The notes: generated by a model from the letters alone, not told the origin. A DNA stretch of 64,000 nucleotides from Chloranthus sessilifolius (GCA_021018995.1 CM037585.1:124834831-124898830), one strand, 5' to 3'; positions 11,619 through 25,561 are shown, counted from the first letter of the stretch. Numbers and translations are program-made.

Positions 11619-12001
11619 TGGGTCAATGTTTGACTCAACACATCGAGAAATCCTATGATAAGTTTCAAAATCTGATCCGTTGGCGATGATCCTCTCATCA
11701 TCACCAAGGCTCAAGCCCAATTCGGATCAAACCTCGGGTCAAGGTTCATCAAAAGATAATTCAGGCTGATTTTTAAGGCACAAGATGTGGTGTTCGTTTT
11801 ACTAATTTTCTAACACACCCATACAAATAAATGGGGTGCCCTATGGGTGCCACTAGAAATAGCCAAATTTCCATTAATTTAAGGTGGGTGCCTCACGAAT
11901 TTTGATAGACCTAGCCTCAAGCTATCACCTGGCACAATCAGATCTCATCAGTGTTCAGTCAACAGTTTGACCAACACAGGGATCAAGGGACAGGTGTTAC
12001 A

Positions 12002-12014
12002 TCCTCCCCTCCTT
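12002..12014 (-). other. Polypurine tract next to the left LTR
   Basis: The minus strand reads AAGGAGGGGAGGA directly followed by the LTR start TGTAACACC. This is the plus-strand primer position of Ty3 elements and fixes the LTR boundary. Confidence 0.8.
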
Positions 12015-12715
12015 AAAGAGGATTTTTTCCTCGGAATCGGAACTATTAAGAATGTTTTAGAAATACCTGTGATTTCCATCAGGGTTTCTGTTCCAGCGAT
12101 AACAACGTCAAGCCTATCAATCTCATCTTGAACAAGTGGTCGATCTATGACTTCTTAGTTATTATGTCAAATAGACTCAAAGAGGTCAATGCCAATCAAT
12201 CAATCTTTATCACCGTTTATGGTAGTATAAAATAATCTAGTCACACCTATCAAGTATAAACTATATGAATCTAGGCAGGATCAATATCAAAATCATAATC
12301 ATAAAGAGATCAATATATATCAAGAAGGAAATAATGCAAAAGATCACGACTATATAGATCCATCAAAACAAAATCATGTAGCATGAGTTGTATCAAAAGT
12401 CTAATCGCTATCAAGAAATCAAAGAGTGCCAAATAATATTAAGAAGTCATGTAATCGAATCCATATCATGCAACCAAATTCATATTCAAAACGAATTCAT
12501 AGTCAAAATCAAACAATCAGGGTCATATTCGAGCAATCGTATCCAGGAATCAAAGGCATATTCAGGTGATCATATTCAAAGGTCAAGACATATATTCAAG
12601 TAAGCAGCAATGCAATATAATTCTGCTCGCAGTTAAAATTCTATTCAAGAAATCAAAGTCACATTCAAGCAGTAAAAATTTTACAATTAAAGTTCTAAAG
12701 TAGTTTGGGTACCTT

Positions 12716-13195
12716 CAAACAATTTAGGGTAGTTCGTTCGTATTTTAGATTCCAACTCCCAGGTAGCGCTTTCAATGTCTTGGTTTCTCCAATGTCCCTT
12801 TACAAAGGGAATAGTTTTGGAGCGCTACTGTTGTTCTTTCTAATCCAGAATTTGCACGGGTCTCTCTGTATAGGTCAAGCCTTCTCATAGCTCAACGACT
12901 TCTTCCTAAAACAAGTGACTCAGATCCGGAATATATCATCACAATGTAGAGACATGAAAGACATTATGTACTCGTGTCATCTCTTTAGGGAGTTGTAGCC
13001 GGTATGCTACGGTTCCAATCCTTTAGATTATCAAATAAGGTCTAATACAACGGGGCTTCAACTTGCCTCGTTTATCAAGCCGAATCACACCTTACGTCGG
13101 GGATACTTTAATGAAAGCATTCTCTCCAATAAACAACTATGATGCCTAGAACTATTCTGACATCATTTTCCACACAATCTCTTAACAGCGCATGA
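12716..13195 (-). pseudogene. Tekay-like integrase C-terminus and chromodomain region
   Basis: Residues typical of Tekay/Del elements are visible on the minus strand: a GKLKPR segment, GTVAYRLQLP, VHNVFHVSTL, then the chromodomain-like WRNQDIESATWELES near 12,750-12,800. In chromoviruses this tail guides integration into heterochromatin. It is a broken fossil part of the element at 12,015-29,592. Confidence 0.75.
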
Positions 13196-14270
13196 CTTAG
13201 CATTTCTAGCCTACCATAATTAGAAAATAAAATATTACTTTTTTTAGCATTATAAAAAACTAGACCTTTTGATAATAATTGGGTCGTTTTAGAAGGACCC
13301 TATGTCTAGTTCTTGAACTATTAGACATATGAGATAAGGATGTAAAAACTTGTTAAATTTTTTTTACATGTTATTAATGCATATAATCTTATATATTTTG
13401 TACCACTATTTACACATCTCCTATATCTATTATTTTAAAAACGAGGACATTAAAGAGGGTCCTTGGGACCCGATTAATGCCCTTTTTTAATCTTATAAAT
13501 TTGTTGGTAAATAAAATTTTATTGGGCATCATTAACTCATTTGAATGATTCTAGATGTTTAGGCTTAAGGGTCATTCAATATAATGTAGTAAAACTAGAC
13601 AAAAAATAATAATCTTCTTATTAATCTCAACTAAATTACAACCTAACATTTCTTTTATAGAAGCATGCTAATTGCTATATGCTCAAATTCTAGAATTAAA
13701 ATCTCCTAATTAACTCAAATATCAACTGCTAGTTTTCCCAAAACCAACAATATCAAATAAATTTTACTTTCTTTAAAAATAGAAGGGTACTGAATAACGA
13801 TATCCATTGTCTGATTCATGTCAATCAACGATTTTCCCGTGTGAAATTCTTGATTGTGAAAATCGAATCTTCAGTTGCAAATAACGATACTACATTTCAA
13901 ATTTTCAAAAGAAACCTAATCGTTGCTCTCTCTATTTGGCTTATTTGACTTGATGGTATAGTAGCTGATAGACTAACACACAGTACACTACTTGGAAAAG
14001 AAAGAGAAAAAGAGGAGAGAGGGAAAGAGAAGACATTATTATTTGGATACAAGTATTTACAACCAAAGGTTTCGCCTTTGCCATTAGGGTTTTTTGAATG
14101 CGAAATTGTTGACTACATTCAATCAAACAATGTATATCCTTTTTCGGCCCAATCTTCTCTAGATCTAATTTTCAAATCATGTCTTACCTATCAGACAGTC
14201 AGTCAGATGTTGATTAAATGTGGAGCATATCCCTTAAACTATAGGAGAACTGTCTCTCACGAGGAAGGCA
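13196..14270. other. Unidentified ~1.07 kb block inside the integrase region
   Basis: Integrase similarity stops on the right near 14,270 and resumes on the left near 13,195, at a later part of the domain. The sequence between is AT-rich and shows no integrase residues, no inverted ends and no recognised family. It may be an insertion, a replacement or a recombination junction. Confidence 0.4.
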
Positions 14271-14289
14271 ATACTAAAATTTAATCAAG

Positions 14290-15260
14290 TGCTCAGAGCT
14301 TCTTAGAAAGTTGTCCAGTGTTTGGACGTAACTTTTGAGTCTCGGTCGGAAACAATGTTAACTAGCACTCCATGAAGCTTCACGATTTCGTTTAGACATG
14401 TTTCGGCAAGTTTGTTTCCATCTATGGTAGTCTTGAATGGTAAGAAATGAGCTGACTTGGTTAACCTGTCAACTATTATCCAGATGGCATCATTCTTCTT
14501 CACCGTCATTGGTAGACCTACGATAAAGTCCAATGATATTTTTTCCCACTTTCATTTTGGAATGGGTAAGGGTTGTATAAGTCCGATCAATTTTTTATGT
14601 TCTGCCTTGATTTATTGGCACACTAAACACTTCAATACATATTCGACTATTTCTCGCTTCATGTTCGGCCACTAGTATCAGTTTTTCAAATTCGGATACA
14701 TTTTAGTGCTACTTGGCTGTACTGAGTATCTTGATTTATGACCTTCATCAAGTATCTCCTCTTTCAGTTGGGGGTCATTGGGTACGTACGATCTTTGCCT
14801 AAAGAATAATATTCCATCCGTTCTAAGACTGAAATCGGGTTTCGATCCTAAGGCTTCAATGATCTTCAGGATTTTCGGGTCCATATGCTATAATTATCTG
14901 ATTTTTTCCAAAATGAACGGACTCATCATAATTCTTGCCAAATATACACCCTCTTCAACTTCTTGGAGGTAAATGCCTTCCTCAACGAGTTCATCAAAGG
15001 GCTTCTAGGTTTTCAATCTGGCCAACAATGCCGAATATTTCCTACTGAGTGCATCAACGACGACATTTACTTTTTCAAGATGGTAATTTATGGAGCAATC
15101 GTAATCTTTCATATACTCCATCCATCTACGTTGTCTCAAATTTAGGTCCTTTTGGGAGAAAAGATACTTGAGACTTTTGTGATCCATGTATATCTTGAAT
15201 GTCTCTCCATAGAGATAGTGTCACTATAGTTTGAGAGCAAAGATGATTACAGCCAGTTCC
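14290..15260 (-). pseudogene. Tekay-like integrase core, zinc-binding part and RNase H
   Basis: The minus strand shows the integrase core phrase MDFIVGLP and VDRLTKSAHFLP (14,480-14,533), part of the H2C2 region (14,680-14,890), and RNase H residues [21 protein letters not shown] (partial; 15,100-15,187) with VDALSRK (about 15,040). All belong to the broken Tekay-like body. Confidence 0.8.
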
Positions 15261-15449
15261 AAGTCATAAATCGGATAGTTCTATTCGTGAGGTTTGAGTT
15301 GTCTTTATGGATAAGCTACAACTTTCTTACTTTGTTCAAACACACAACCAAGTTCCTCATGAGATACATCCGTGAATATTTCAAATTCACTATTGCTCGT
15401 CGTAGAAGGCATGGTGAGGATTGGTACAGTAGTAAGCCCTTTTTAAATT

Positions 15450-16074
15450 CTAGGAAGATTTCTTCACATTCCTCGATCCACACAAATTAGATATTCTTTC
15501 GTGTGAGGCTGGTGAGCGGTAGGGCAATGTGTGAAAATCCTTCAACAATGCGTGGGTAGTAGCCCGCCATCTGAGGAAACTCCTAACTTTGGTAACACTT
15601 TTCAGTGCTTGCGATTTTGTAACTGCTTTGATCTTGGAAGGATTGACAGTCACTCCTCTTGCCGATACCACGTGGCCTAGGAAGGTCATTTGTTTAAGTC
15701 AAAATTTACATTTACTGAGTTTGACATACAATTGATGCTTGCGAAGTGTTTGGAGTGCAATGCAGAGGTGTTCTTCATGGTCTTCCTCTAAGCGAGAGTA
15801 AATGAGGATATCATCTACAAAGACTATAATGAAGTTGTCTAGATAGTCCATAAAGACTCTGTTCATTAAGTCCATGAAGACTATCAGGGCGTTCGTAAGA
15901 TCGAACGGTATTACTAGAAACTCATACAGTCCATCTCTATAGGCGAAAGTCGTCTTCGAAATATCCTCTTCTCAAACCTTCAACTGATGATATCCCGATC
16001 TCAAATCAAATTTTGAGAAACATTTGACACCCTTAAGTTGGTTAAACAGATCGTCAATATGAGGTAGAGGGTAC
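15450..16074 (-). pseudogene. Tekay-like reverse transcriptase, C-terminal part
   Basis: The minus strand shows FLGHVVSARGV near 15,680 and the palm-domain phrases DLFNQLKG and [10 protein letters not shown] just left of the N1 insertion. The rest of the domain lies right of N1 from 27,385. It is a broken fossil. Confidence 0.8.
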
Positions 16075-17470
16075 TGATCGATTTAGAATGTAACCCTTGC
16101 AAGTGCACAAGATCTATTGCAGTATGGCAAGAACAGGGGTGTCGAACCCACAGGGAAACGTGAATTTTTAATTAATTCTTTTAGAGATTTTAAAAACGTC
16201 CCTAAGGAAGTACCAAAGGGCAGATTCAATTTTACCAAAAACTTAACGCACTTTTCCTAAATGCAGAAAAATAAATTAATCTAAACAATTAATTACTGAT
16301 AAATCTACGAACAATATTAAAATGAGATCAAGGAATATGCTACCCCAGATTCGTACCCCTTTTCTATCATTAAAACCCAGCTTTCATTAAATCATCATTC
16401 ACACCATCATTCATCTAGAAAATGACTTGAAATAAAATATGATCATCAATCCGCATACCCTATCTAAAAACAATGACTCAAATTTAACATTGCGGTATGA
16501 GTCATGTAAAAGCATAGCGTATCTCATGATATTTAGATCACGACAATCAAGACATAATCGCTCTACACTAGATCATGGTCCAGATCTAGCGATTACTACT
16601 TGATACGCATAATCAACGGTCATAACAAAGCATTTAAAATATTTTCAATCACACAAACTTTGAGCAAAACGATTCCATGATAACAATAATAGACTGTGGT
16701 ATTAATCATAAACATAGGTACTTATCTGGGATCGCATCTTCCCGATCATCGATTTAGCCTCATCTTTGGTGTTTGATCTCCTTTTCTTTCAAAGTCATTC
16801 CTCTTTATTTCTTCCAAAAGATATTTGCAATTGTTTTTCCTAAATACAATCTATGAATTTCTCAGAGAAAATAATGCAAATCCTAGTACAATCTACTGAA
16901 TAAACCCTAGAAGAAGGAGAGAAGAAGACTTGAAAAGATGAAGAAAATATTCCCCAAAGTGAAGAGCCCTAAAACTAAAAAGAAAGAATGAATAATATCT
17001 AATTGCAAAAATAATAATCCCCTAAGAAACTCGTGGCTTCCTTTTATAATAGCCTAACCCTAATACCTCTCTCGATTGACATCTAAGAGTAATTTTCGTG
17101 AATTCCCGCCTAGCTTTGCATCAGATACTGCCTCGGTATTTTGCTCATAATTTTCTGTACCGAACTCGGATTGAGGTGATTTTTGAGGCGTTGGAAAGCT
17201 GACGACGAGCTCTACAACTTTTATGTTTTAGCCATTTCCTGAATCTGACGTCTTGAAGGTCAAAATTGAGCTGCAAGTCACACTAAGTTCTCAATGACCC
17301 AAAATAGCAGTGTTTTGACATTATTTTCGGGATTCTTGGGCTGTTTTAGAAACTTGGACTGTATTTACCTGAAACACTTCAAATCTAGCAAATCTCATCA
17401 GATAGCCTTCATCGGACGGCTAAATATAGGTATTTAGGGGTGAAATATCATCATATTTCACTACTCATCA
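16075..17470 (-). repeat. N1 3' LTR (left copy)
   Basis: It is 1,396 bp and matches 26,024-27,384. In minus orientation it begins TGATGAGTAGTG, right after the polypurine-like GTTTGGGGGTG at 17,471 onward, and ends at CGATCA. Confidence 0.88.
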
Positions 17471-19600
17471 CACCCCCAAACCTACACTTTGCTAGTCCTC
17501 GAGCAAAGAGAATGATAGAAATATAAAGCAAATCAAACTAACATCCTAAAATTTAAATGCCACTTTCGTAGGGAACACGATTGCACTTAGCATGTGCAAC
17601 AAGCCTTTAAACCCCTAGGTGATCCCTAGTGGAGGAGTTGTGTCTCCTGAGGGTTTGCAGTGAAGTTACCCACAAACTTCCAAAAATTTCACACCATCGG
17701 TAAAATTGAGTTTTCAAAATCTGATTTTTATAACATATATTTAACTTCAAAGCTCAAAATCAATAATCAATTCAACATGCAAATTCTCAATTTTAAATAA
17801 CAATGTTACACTAATCATACCAATATCCATTCAAATTAGTCTAATGCTCCAAATCGTTAGATAACTCATCCATTCATGCTTAAACGTAGTGTGTGCATAC
17901 CAAAACCAAGATTCATCCATCTCAACTAGTCCAACGGAAATCATCGGATCTCATTGTCTTCGACTCAATCCTCACTTTAGGTATACTCTCAAAATAAAAT
18001 CACTTCGATGATTGGTAAGTTTTCGCACATGTGAGAGATCAATACAAAGCAAATAAAAGGTCTCACATGATAAATGAAACACGATGCAATCAATGAACAA
18101 AAATAAATCTCATAAGAACGAGATACTTGTATATCCTAAGCATGTCATATCAAGTGTCATAAGTATTATATATTGACTCTCCACAAGGCGATTACCAATG
18201 CAAGATCGGATCATGAAGGTCTTTTGTAGGGTTGTAATGGGGCCTCGTAAGGTAAGAAAGAAAGGAATTGTGATTCAAAATTTAGAAATTGGAAAAGGAA
18301 CTAACCGATTTTTTTTTATTTTTTATTTCTCTTCTTTTCTTTTTTTTCTTTTCTAATTTCTCACCATTTTTTTTCTTTTCAATATTTTTCTTTTCTCATT
18401 CTTTCTTCTCTTTGAATTTCCTTTTCTTGAAGCACCTCATTTTCATTCCTTTTTTTTTCTTTTCTCTCCTTTTTTCTTTTTATATTTGCCATACACTCAA
18501 GAACACCATAACTCATTATCTCTCCACTTACTCTCTTTTCCCTCATTTTCATGCCTCGTGCCTGATGTCTCAGAAAGAAGAAGGGTAGAGCTAAATTTTC
18601 AGGAATTGTGAAGGGTTAAAGTTAACGTGGCTTATCAAAGAATGTATAAGGGTAAATTTTTCTATAGGCTCAAAGGTACTAGAAGGATAAATTTATATGA
18701 GGTGGGGCATTTTAAGCACAAACGAGCCAAAGATGGCCTTCAATCATTTCCTTAAAAGATGGTAACCTTGCCTATTTGTCTTGAGTAGATATACGACGTT
18801 CTAACACAATAATATGAATTTGATATCATGCAAAGTCACAAATAAAATGTATGAGATTATGCAAAATAATTCGTATTCAAAGAAAACTCAGTTTATATAT
18901 TCACTCATCAATGACGGAAATTAGCTCTAAAGCTTACTCGGGTTTAGTCTCCACTAAGAACCTAAGATTCAACGTTCAAAATAGTTCATCGATTTCTAAG
19001 TCTTAGCTTGGTATAAGTGCAAAATTCTAAGCATGAATTTGAGTCATCCACAAATTATCACATTAAGCTTCATCATCCTAGATACAAGTATTCAAAATAT
19101 GACATCAATATTCTCAAAATTAAATTCACATGCATCATCAACTAAAGTTTGAAAACTATTGCAAAGTAAATCATGTATGATGGTTCCAAAAATTTTTTTT
19201 TTTTTTTTTCAAAGAAAATCAAAATAAGTGATGAAAGATAGATAATCATACATACCCCAAACCTAAAATGACAATGTCCTCATTGTTTGAAATAAGTAGG
19301 TACCCCCAAACTACATTGAAAAGTACCTCAACACAAAGATCGGTCGAGAATATGGGCATCAAATTAGAGCATGACCAAAATAGATTGAAGGTAATGTGGC
19401 TACACTAATTTGGAAATTAAAATAACCTAAACTAAACTAAAACTAATATTCTAGAACTAAACATAAGAAATAAATCCTAAATCCTAAACTAAACTGTGTC
19501 CAACTCCTAAAAAAACACCTGGGTTGCCTCCAGAAGCCCGAGTTTAAGTGTCGATACCGACCTCTTCATTGATCAAGAATCTGGATCACTAAGGTGCATC
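17471..19600 (-). other. N1 non-coding spacer between integrase and 3' LTR
   Basis: No convincing protein is present. It shares phrases with the same region of N2 (a stretch containing GAGCCAAAGATGGCC, and another containing CTAGTCCTCGAGCAAAGAGAAT). A long T-rich tract at 18,305-18,480 and a poly-T at 19,190-19,211 are low complexity. There is no counterpart to the extra ORF region of N2. Confidence 0.6.
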
Positions 19601-19609
19601 GCCTCAATC

Positions 19610-20457
19610 TTAAATCTGGGTCATCGGCTCAAACATTGGTTTGAGTCTTTGCCCATTCACTTTGAAAACTCGATTGTCCTGGAGGCTTTGAATTTCAATT
19701 GCACCGTGCTCACTAATGGAAACAACCTGAAACGGGCCTTCCCATCTAGATTTCAATTTCCCAGGATGAAGCTTAAGTCGAGAATTGTATAACCAAACCT
19801 TATGGCTAACCTGAAACTCCTTAGAAATTAATTGATCGTGCAACTTTTTGTACCTTTCCTTGTACATCTTAATTTTCATACGCATCGTGCGTAACTCTTC
19901 TAATTCACTCAATCAGTAACCTTCGATTCGACCTGCCGCTTGCATAACGAAATTAAATCGTTTGATCGCCCAGAATGCCTTATGCTCCAATTCGACAGGT
20001 AGATGACATGCCTTCCCGTAGACAATTCTGAAGGGAGACATTCCGATCGGTGTCTTGAATGCAGTACGATAGGCCCACAAAGCATCAGATAGCCGGTTTG
20101 ACCAATCTCTTCTATCCGGTCGTACCGTCTTTTCTAGAATTCGCTTGATTTCCCGGTTAGACACTTCCACCTGACCACTAGTCCGTGGGTGGTGCGTAGC
20201 GACTTTGTGAGTGATGTCGTACTTCTTCATTAAAGTGGCAAAATGGCTATTGAAAAATGCGAACCGCCATCACTGATGATTGCTCTTGGGATCCCGAATC
20301 GGTTAAACACATGTTCTCTCAGAAATTTGACCACAACCTTGTGATCATTTGATCGGGTTGCCACAGCTTCAATCCATTTGGAGACATAGTCAACAGCCAC
20401 CAGAATATATGAATACCCAAAGGATGGTGGAAAAGGACCCATAAAGTCAATCCCCAA
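19610..20457 (-). pseudogene. N1 integrase region
   Basis: The minus strand shows the Athila integrase phrases [20 protein letters not shown] and [15 protein letters not shown] at the right, then [20 protein letters not shown], then the C-terminal GPFQVVSISEHGAIEI. It is a fossil, closely related to the N2 integrase. Confidence 0.85.
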
Positions 20458-20866
20458 ACATCGAAAATTTCAACAATCGAATTGGATTAAGGCATCATAT
20501 TTCGTCGTGAAATATTGCCAAGTCATTGACACCGTTGGCATTCCTTGCGAAGATTGAGCGTCACACGAAGATTGAGGGCCAAGAGAATCCGCTTTGAAGG
20601 ATTTTCATGCGGTCTTCGTCCTCAAAATGGCCTCCACAGGCCCCAAAGATGGCAAAAATTTAGACGCTTAGTTGCTCGTCTTCCGCACGCATCTCCTAAT
20701 GATCGATCCGGGAATTTAAACAAATATGGTTCATCCCGAAATAGTATTTTATTTGGGAGAAAAAGAGATTCTTATCATTCTTACCCCACTCGGGGAATTC
20801 GCCATGACCGATAATTCACGATGTTAGCAAACCACGGAACTTTTGCACCCACTACATCAATTGCCA

Positions 20867-22391
20867 TCAAATGTTCATCCTAAATGTGTCACGGATGGTC
20901 TCGGTATAGATGATTCTTGTGAATTCTAGATGATGATCACCACAACGTTCTCTCAACCCCTTTTTATCTTTAATCTCAAAGTTGAATTCGAGAAGCGTGA
21001 TCCAGCGGATCGCCTTGGTTTCGCATCCTTCTTTGCTAAAAGATATTTCAAAGCGCAGTGGTGCGAAAAGACCACTATTTTCGATCCAAGCAAATAGGAA
21101 CGGAATTTGTCCGGAGCATACACCATGCCTAATAATTCCTTCTCGGTGGTGGTGTAATTGTAATTGGGCATCAATTAATGTCTTGTTAGCATAATAAATT
21201 ACGTGAGGTAATTTATTCACCCTTTGCCCTAAGACATCTCGATCGCATAATCGATGCATCACACATGAGTTCGAATGGTAAAGAATAATCCGGTGGTTGG
21301 ATTATTGGTGCATTTGATAAGAGTTCACGCAATTTTAGGAATGCCTTTATGCAATCCTCATCAAAATCAAAAGGAACATCTTTGCCAAGCAAAGTGCACA
21401 ATGGTTTAGCCACCTTGCTAAAATCCTTAATGAATCTTCTATAAAATTCAAAGATGCCCCAAAAATGATCGAATTTGTTTAACACTTTTAGGAGGTGGTA
21501 AATTTGCAATTAAGTCGACCTTCGCCTTATCAACTTCAATTCCTTTCGTTGAAACAATATGCCCCAACACAATTCCTTGTTGAACCATAAAATGGCTCTT
21601 TTCCCAGCTGAGAACAAGTTTGGAATCTACACAACGTTGCAACACCTGTGAAAGATGATTCAAACAAGAATCAAATGTTTTTCCAAAACCGAGAAGTCGT
21701 CCCATGAAGACTTCATGAATTTGTCGATCATGTCCAGAATATGGCCAACATACATCGTTGAAACGTGGTCGAGCATTACATAAGCAATGGCATCCTTCGA
21801 TATGCAAACGTACCATAGGGACACGTGAATGTTGTCTTCTCTTGATCAGGTGGAAAAACAGGCACTTTCGAATAACCATCAAGAAAGCAATAAAACTCTT
21901 GCCCAGCTAACTTCTCAAGAATTTGATCAATGAACGGAAGGGGAAAATGATCTTTTCTGGTGGCTGTGTTCAATTTTCGATAATCAATGCACACACGCCA
22001 TCCAGTAGTTTCACGAGTGGGCACCAATTCTCCCTCCGTAGTTTCTTTCAATCGTAATTCCGGACTTTTTCTAACGATTTGTACGGACTAACCCATTCAC
22101 TATCGAGATCGGATAGATGATTCCAGCATCGAGGAGTTTAATGATTTCCTTTAAAATGACTTCTTGCATGTTCGGATTAAGTCGCCTCTGTGGTTCCCTC
22201 GATGGTTTACTCTCATCCTCCAGATGTATTTTATGCATACATACTGATGGGTCAATCCCCTTGAGATCAGCTAAGGTCCATCCGATGGCCTCCTTGTGCT
22301 CATTCAGCACCTTCAACAAATCATTCTCTAGTTCTTCCGATAGTGTGGATGAAATTATCCCGGAAGTGTTTCTCGAGGTCCCGAAAAGCAT
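20867..22391 (-). pseudogene. N1 reverse transcriptase and RNase H region
   Basis: Visible are the RT N-terminal WRVCIDYRKLNTATRKDHFP, the post-palm VLGHIVSTKGIEVDKAKVDL, and the RNase H phrase NYTTTEKELLGMVYA. The RT is Ty3/Athila type. The region is heavily degraded. Confidence 0.82.
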
Positions 22392-22437
22392 ATTTGAGGG
22401 ACTCGTGCAATTGTTTCAATTCCACGGTTGGTGGCGC

Positions 22438-23394
22438 TCAATTGATGGAGTCGACATCCTTTACCTCAGTAGGTAGTGGTTCTACCTTAGTCACAACTTC
22501 ACATAAGTTATCATCTTGACATGATGAATTTGACTTTTTCTCTTCTGACTGCTTCCTTTCAAGCCCTTTGTCCTCATAGATGGCTAACAAAGCAGTGTCA
22601 AATTCCTCTTTGGTGAGCATTGATGGTAATGCTTCATCCACCACTTCGTCCATCTGATCGATGTAAAAACATTCGACCTCATCCTCATTAGGGAAATGGT
22701 TCATCGCATGGAATATGTTAAGCCTGACTTTCATGTTTCCAAAAGAAACGTCCATGACTCCTGTGCGACAATTAATGCAAGCGTTGGCAGTGGCGAGAAA
22801 CGGACGTCCAAGAATAATTGGGACTTGATTGATTGATTTGGTGGTTCCATGTCTAAGACAACGAAGTCCACGGAAAGACAAACTTGTCTATTCCAACCAA
22901 AACATCCTCGATAACCCCTCGGTCTTCTTTTCCGATCTATCCGCCATTGGAGTGTGACCGTCGTGGGTTTCAATTCACCCAATCCGAGTTTCAGACATTG
23001 AGTATGGGATCGATTAACACTTGCTCCCAAATCCAATAACGCCTTTTCCAATTGGTTGCCCACCAATGACACATGGAACGATTGGGACTCTGTGGTCTTT
23101 CGGTTCTGGGGTTTCCAATCGGAATATCGAACTGAGTTGATCTGTTAGGAACCCTTTCTTTGAAACGTGAGTACGTGCCTTTCGCTTCCGAGTGCACAAA
23201 TCGTTGAAAAACTTGGCGTCCTCTGGGACTTGTTTGATTGTTTCAAGTAATGGAAGATTTATCTTTACTTGCTTGAATGTTTCAAAATTTCTTCCATTTT
23301 GTCGGTCCTTTCCCATTCTAGATGGAGGAGTTAGGCATTGAGGAATGGTGCCTTTGGGACATAAGTGTGCGATTCCATTTCCGATTCTTTTCAC
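22438..23394 (-). pseudogene. N1 protease region
   Basis: The minus strand carries an Athila-type aspartic protease region with the DLGASVN active-site block, GLGELKPTTVTLQ, and the downstream LGRPFLATANACINCRTG. It is broken and matches the N2 protease. Confidence 0.8.
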
Positions 23395-23599
23395 GTCCTT
23401 GTTGGACGGTTGAAGGAAACTCTTCCTCTATTACTTTTCTTTTCCTTTCTCTCTTCCTTGCTCTTGCACTTTTCTTATCTGGCTCTTTGTCTCTTTCTTT
23501 CTCTTTCCTTTTCCTTTCTCCTTTCTTTTCTCGATTCTTTTCCTCTATTGCTTCTCTTTCTTCATCGCCTTCTCAGCATTTCCACTTGATTATGAACCT

Positions 23600-25000
23600 C
23601 TCGTCCACTTCCAAAGACCGTAATGCCTTTCAACTGCTGACTATTCGATGGTCTGCTTGAGATGGTGCTTGGCCTCGAGGATTATTGATGGGTTGGTCAG
23701 GGAGCCTACCTTCCTCTCCGACTCGGTTGATTGGCCAATTGGTGACTTGGTCCATTATCATCTGTGAAAAGATTGCATGCTGTCAGCATAAGCTTTTCTT
23801 CCGAGATCGTAATCTTTCAATCGGCATGAGATTGATTAAGATTCGATTGAAATTCGATTTTTCGGTAGTCGAATTTGGATGATAATCTGAACGATACATT
23901 GGAAATTGGAATTACTTGGAAATTAGAATTCCGGAAATTCTGTTGTGGGAAAATTGTGTTGAAAATTTGGTTGAAAAGGTTGTTGTCCACCCATTGTGTT
24001 GGCTCTATGTTCTTTGGTTTACTCAGCGGTTATTCGATTCACCCCATCCTAAGTTGGGGTGATTTTTCCATTCCGGATTGTAGGTATTGGAGTACATGTT
24101 TCTACCACCGATAAGATTGAGTCACATTTACCCGCTCTTGAGGATTAGGTTCATCGTGGAAGAATGACAAGGTAGTAGGGCACTCATTAGCCATATGACC
24201 TGGTGGTCACAAATTGAACATTGTGGGGTGACAGAGCTTTAGCTTGCTTGGTAGCACTAACAACATGTTCATCTGTTTGGACAAAGATGTCAAACTTTGT
24301 TGAGAGATCGAGGCATTATTGTTGACATCGTACAATCCGTCTTTTGTCAACACATGAGATTTAGGTGCGAGTTCAAGTTGGTTCTGATGTCTCACTTTGT
24401 ATCGAAGTTTGATATAACTTTTCAAACAATGCCCACAATTCGTCGACTTCTTTCGTGGCACAAGATCCACCACAAGATGCATCAACCATGCGTCTCTTCG
24501 TGAATCACCATTGTAAAACTTTGGACTTGTTGCCACCTTGGAACTTGATGATTTGGGCAACTTCGATCAATTCCTTAAAACGCTTCCCAACATTCATGGA
24601 ATGTTTCAGAGTTGTTGGGAAAAGAACCGGATCTTCCGACGCAATTCAATGGCCTTAGTCATGGGAAAATATTTTTAAGGAACGGCGATGCCGCCTAACT
24701 CGAATAGATTGTGGTTCTAAGGAATAGAACCATGTTTTTGCCTTTATCTCTTAAAGAGAACGGAAAGAGTCGAGCTTCGCTTATCTCATCATGACATTGT
24801 GGACTCGAACATTTTGCATACCCAATTGAATTCATTTAAGTGAACGTATGGATTTTCATTTGCTAACCCATGGAAAATTGGTAGCATTTGAATCATTCAC
24901 GATTTGAATTCATAGTGGTTCCTGGAATGGGAGCATGCATAATACATTTCGATCCTCGTAAAAACCGGGATCGTTATAATACTCGAGTGTTCAGGGCCCT
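23600..25000 (-). pseudogene. N1 gag region
   Basis: Short minus-strand segments match the N2 gag: an LTKDGLYDVNNNASI segment near 24,310-24,350, QFIVVP-like and glutamine/asparagine-rich segments elsewhere. Similarity is patchy and the region is the most eroded part of N1. Confidence 0.65.
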
Positions 25001-25299
25001 CATCAAAATTATTGTTCCTATTATTTCCATTATTGACATTCCCATTGTTGTTATTCTCATCTCTCTTGCCTTTGATGCCATGGTCTCGGTTGTTGATATT
25101 GATTCCTCCTGGACTCTTCGATTCTCTCTACAAGCTCTTTTCGATGTCAAGATTAAGCAGAAAGTGAGATGTGGGTGATGAGAACAGTAAAGCTCATACA
25201 CCAACACTCACAAACAGGGTTGAAGAATCCACAACAAACCCACAAAATTCGCTTCAAACGATTTAAACAAAGATGATAAACATGAGCCAATATCGTGAG

Positions 25300-25520
25300 G
25301 AAAGATTTCTTCTTTTTTTTTTTTTTTTTGTAATTAAAATTCAAATTTAAATTAATTTTTTTATTCAAATTAAAATTAAAATTAAAATTTAAATTAATTA
25401 ATTAATTAATTAAATTTTTTTTTTTTTTTAAATTCAAATTAAAATTAAAATTCAATTTAAATTAAAAATTTTTTTTTTTTTTTTAAATTCAAATTAAAAT
25501 TAAAATTCGAATTTAAATTA

Positions 25521-25561
<41 letters not shown>

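Larger units (their letters stand above)
1109..12001 (-). mobile_element. Long Tekay/Del-like Ty3 LTR (left LTR, 'L')
   Basis: On the minus strand this LTR begins TGTAACACC at 12,001, directly after a polypurine tract and a Tekay-type chromodomain region. It appears to end in GTGACA at 1,109. Without the inserted CACTA it is about 6.3 kb, long but within the range of Del/Tekay LTRs. It contains several tandem-repeat blocks, a small CACTA MITE and a 4.6 kb CACTA insertion. The 1,109 end is inferred from the terminal CA dinucleotide and the typical GC-rich LTR tail, so it is less certain than the 12,001 end. It does not match the LTR at 29,593 onward. It is an old, inactive fossil. Confidence 0.55.

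Noticed and set aside
18289-18588. Phe-rich reading frame
   Set aside because: It comes from T-rich low-complexity sequence in the N1 spacer, on the strand opposite to the element.
23322-23660. Ser/Leu-rich plus-strand frame
   Set aside because: It lies antisense to the N1 protease and gag regions and reflects CT-rich sequence only.
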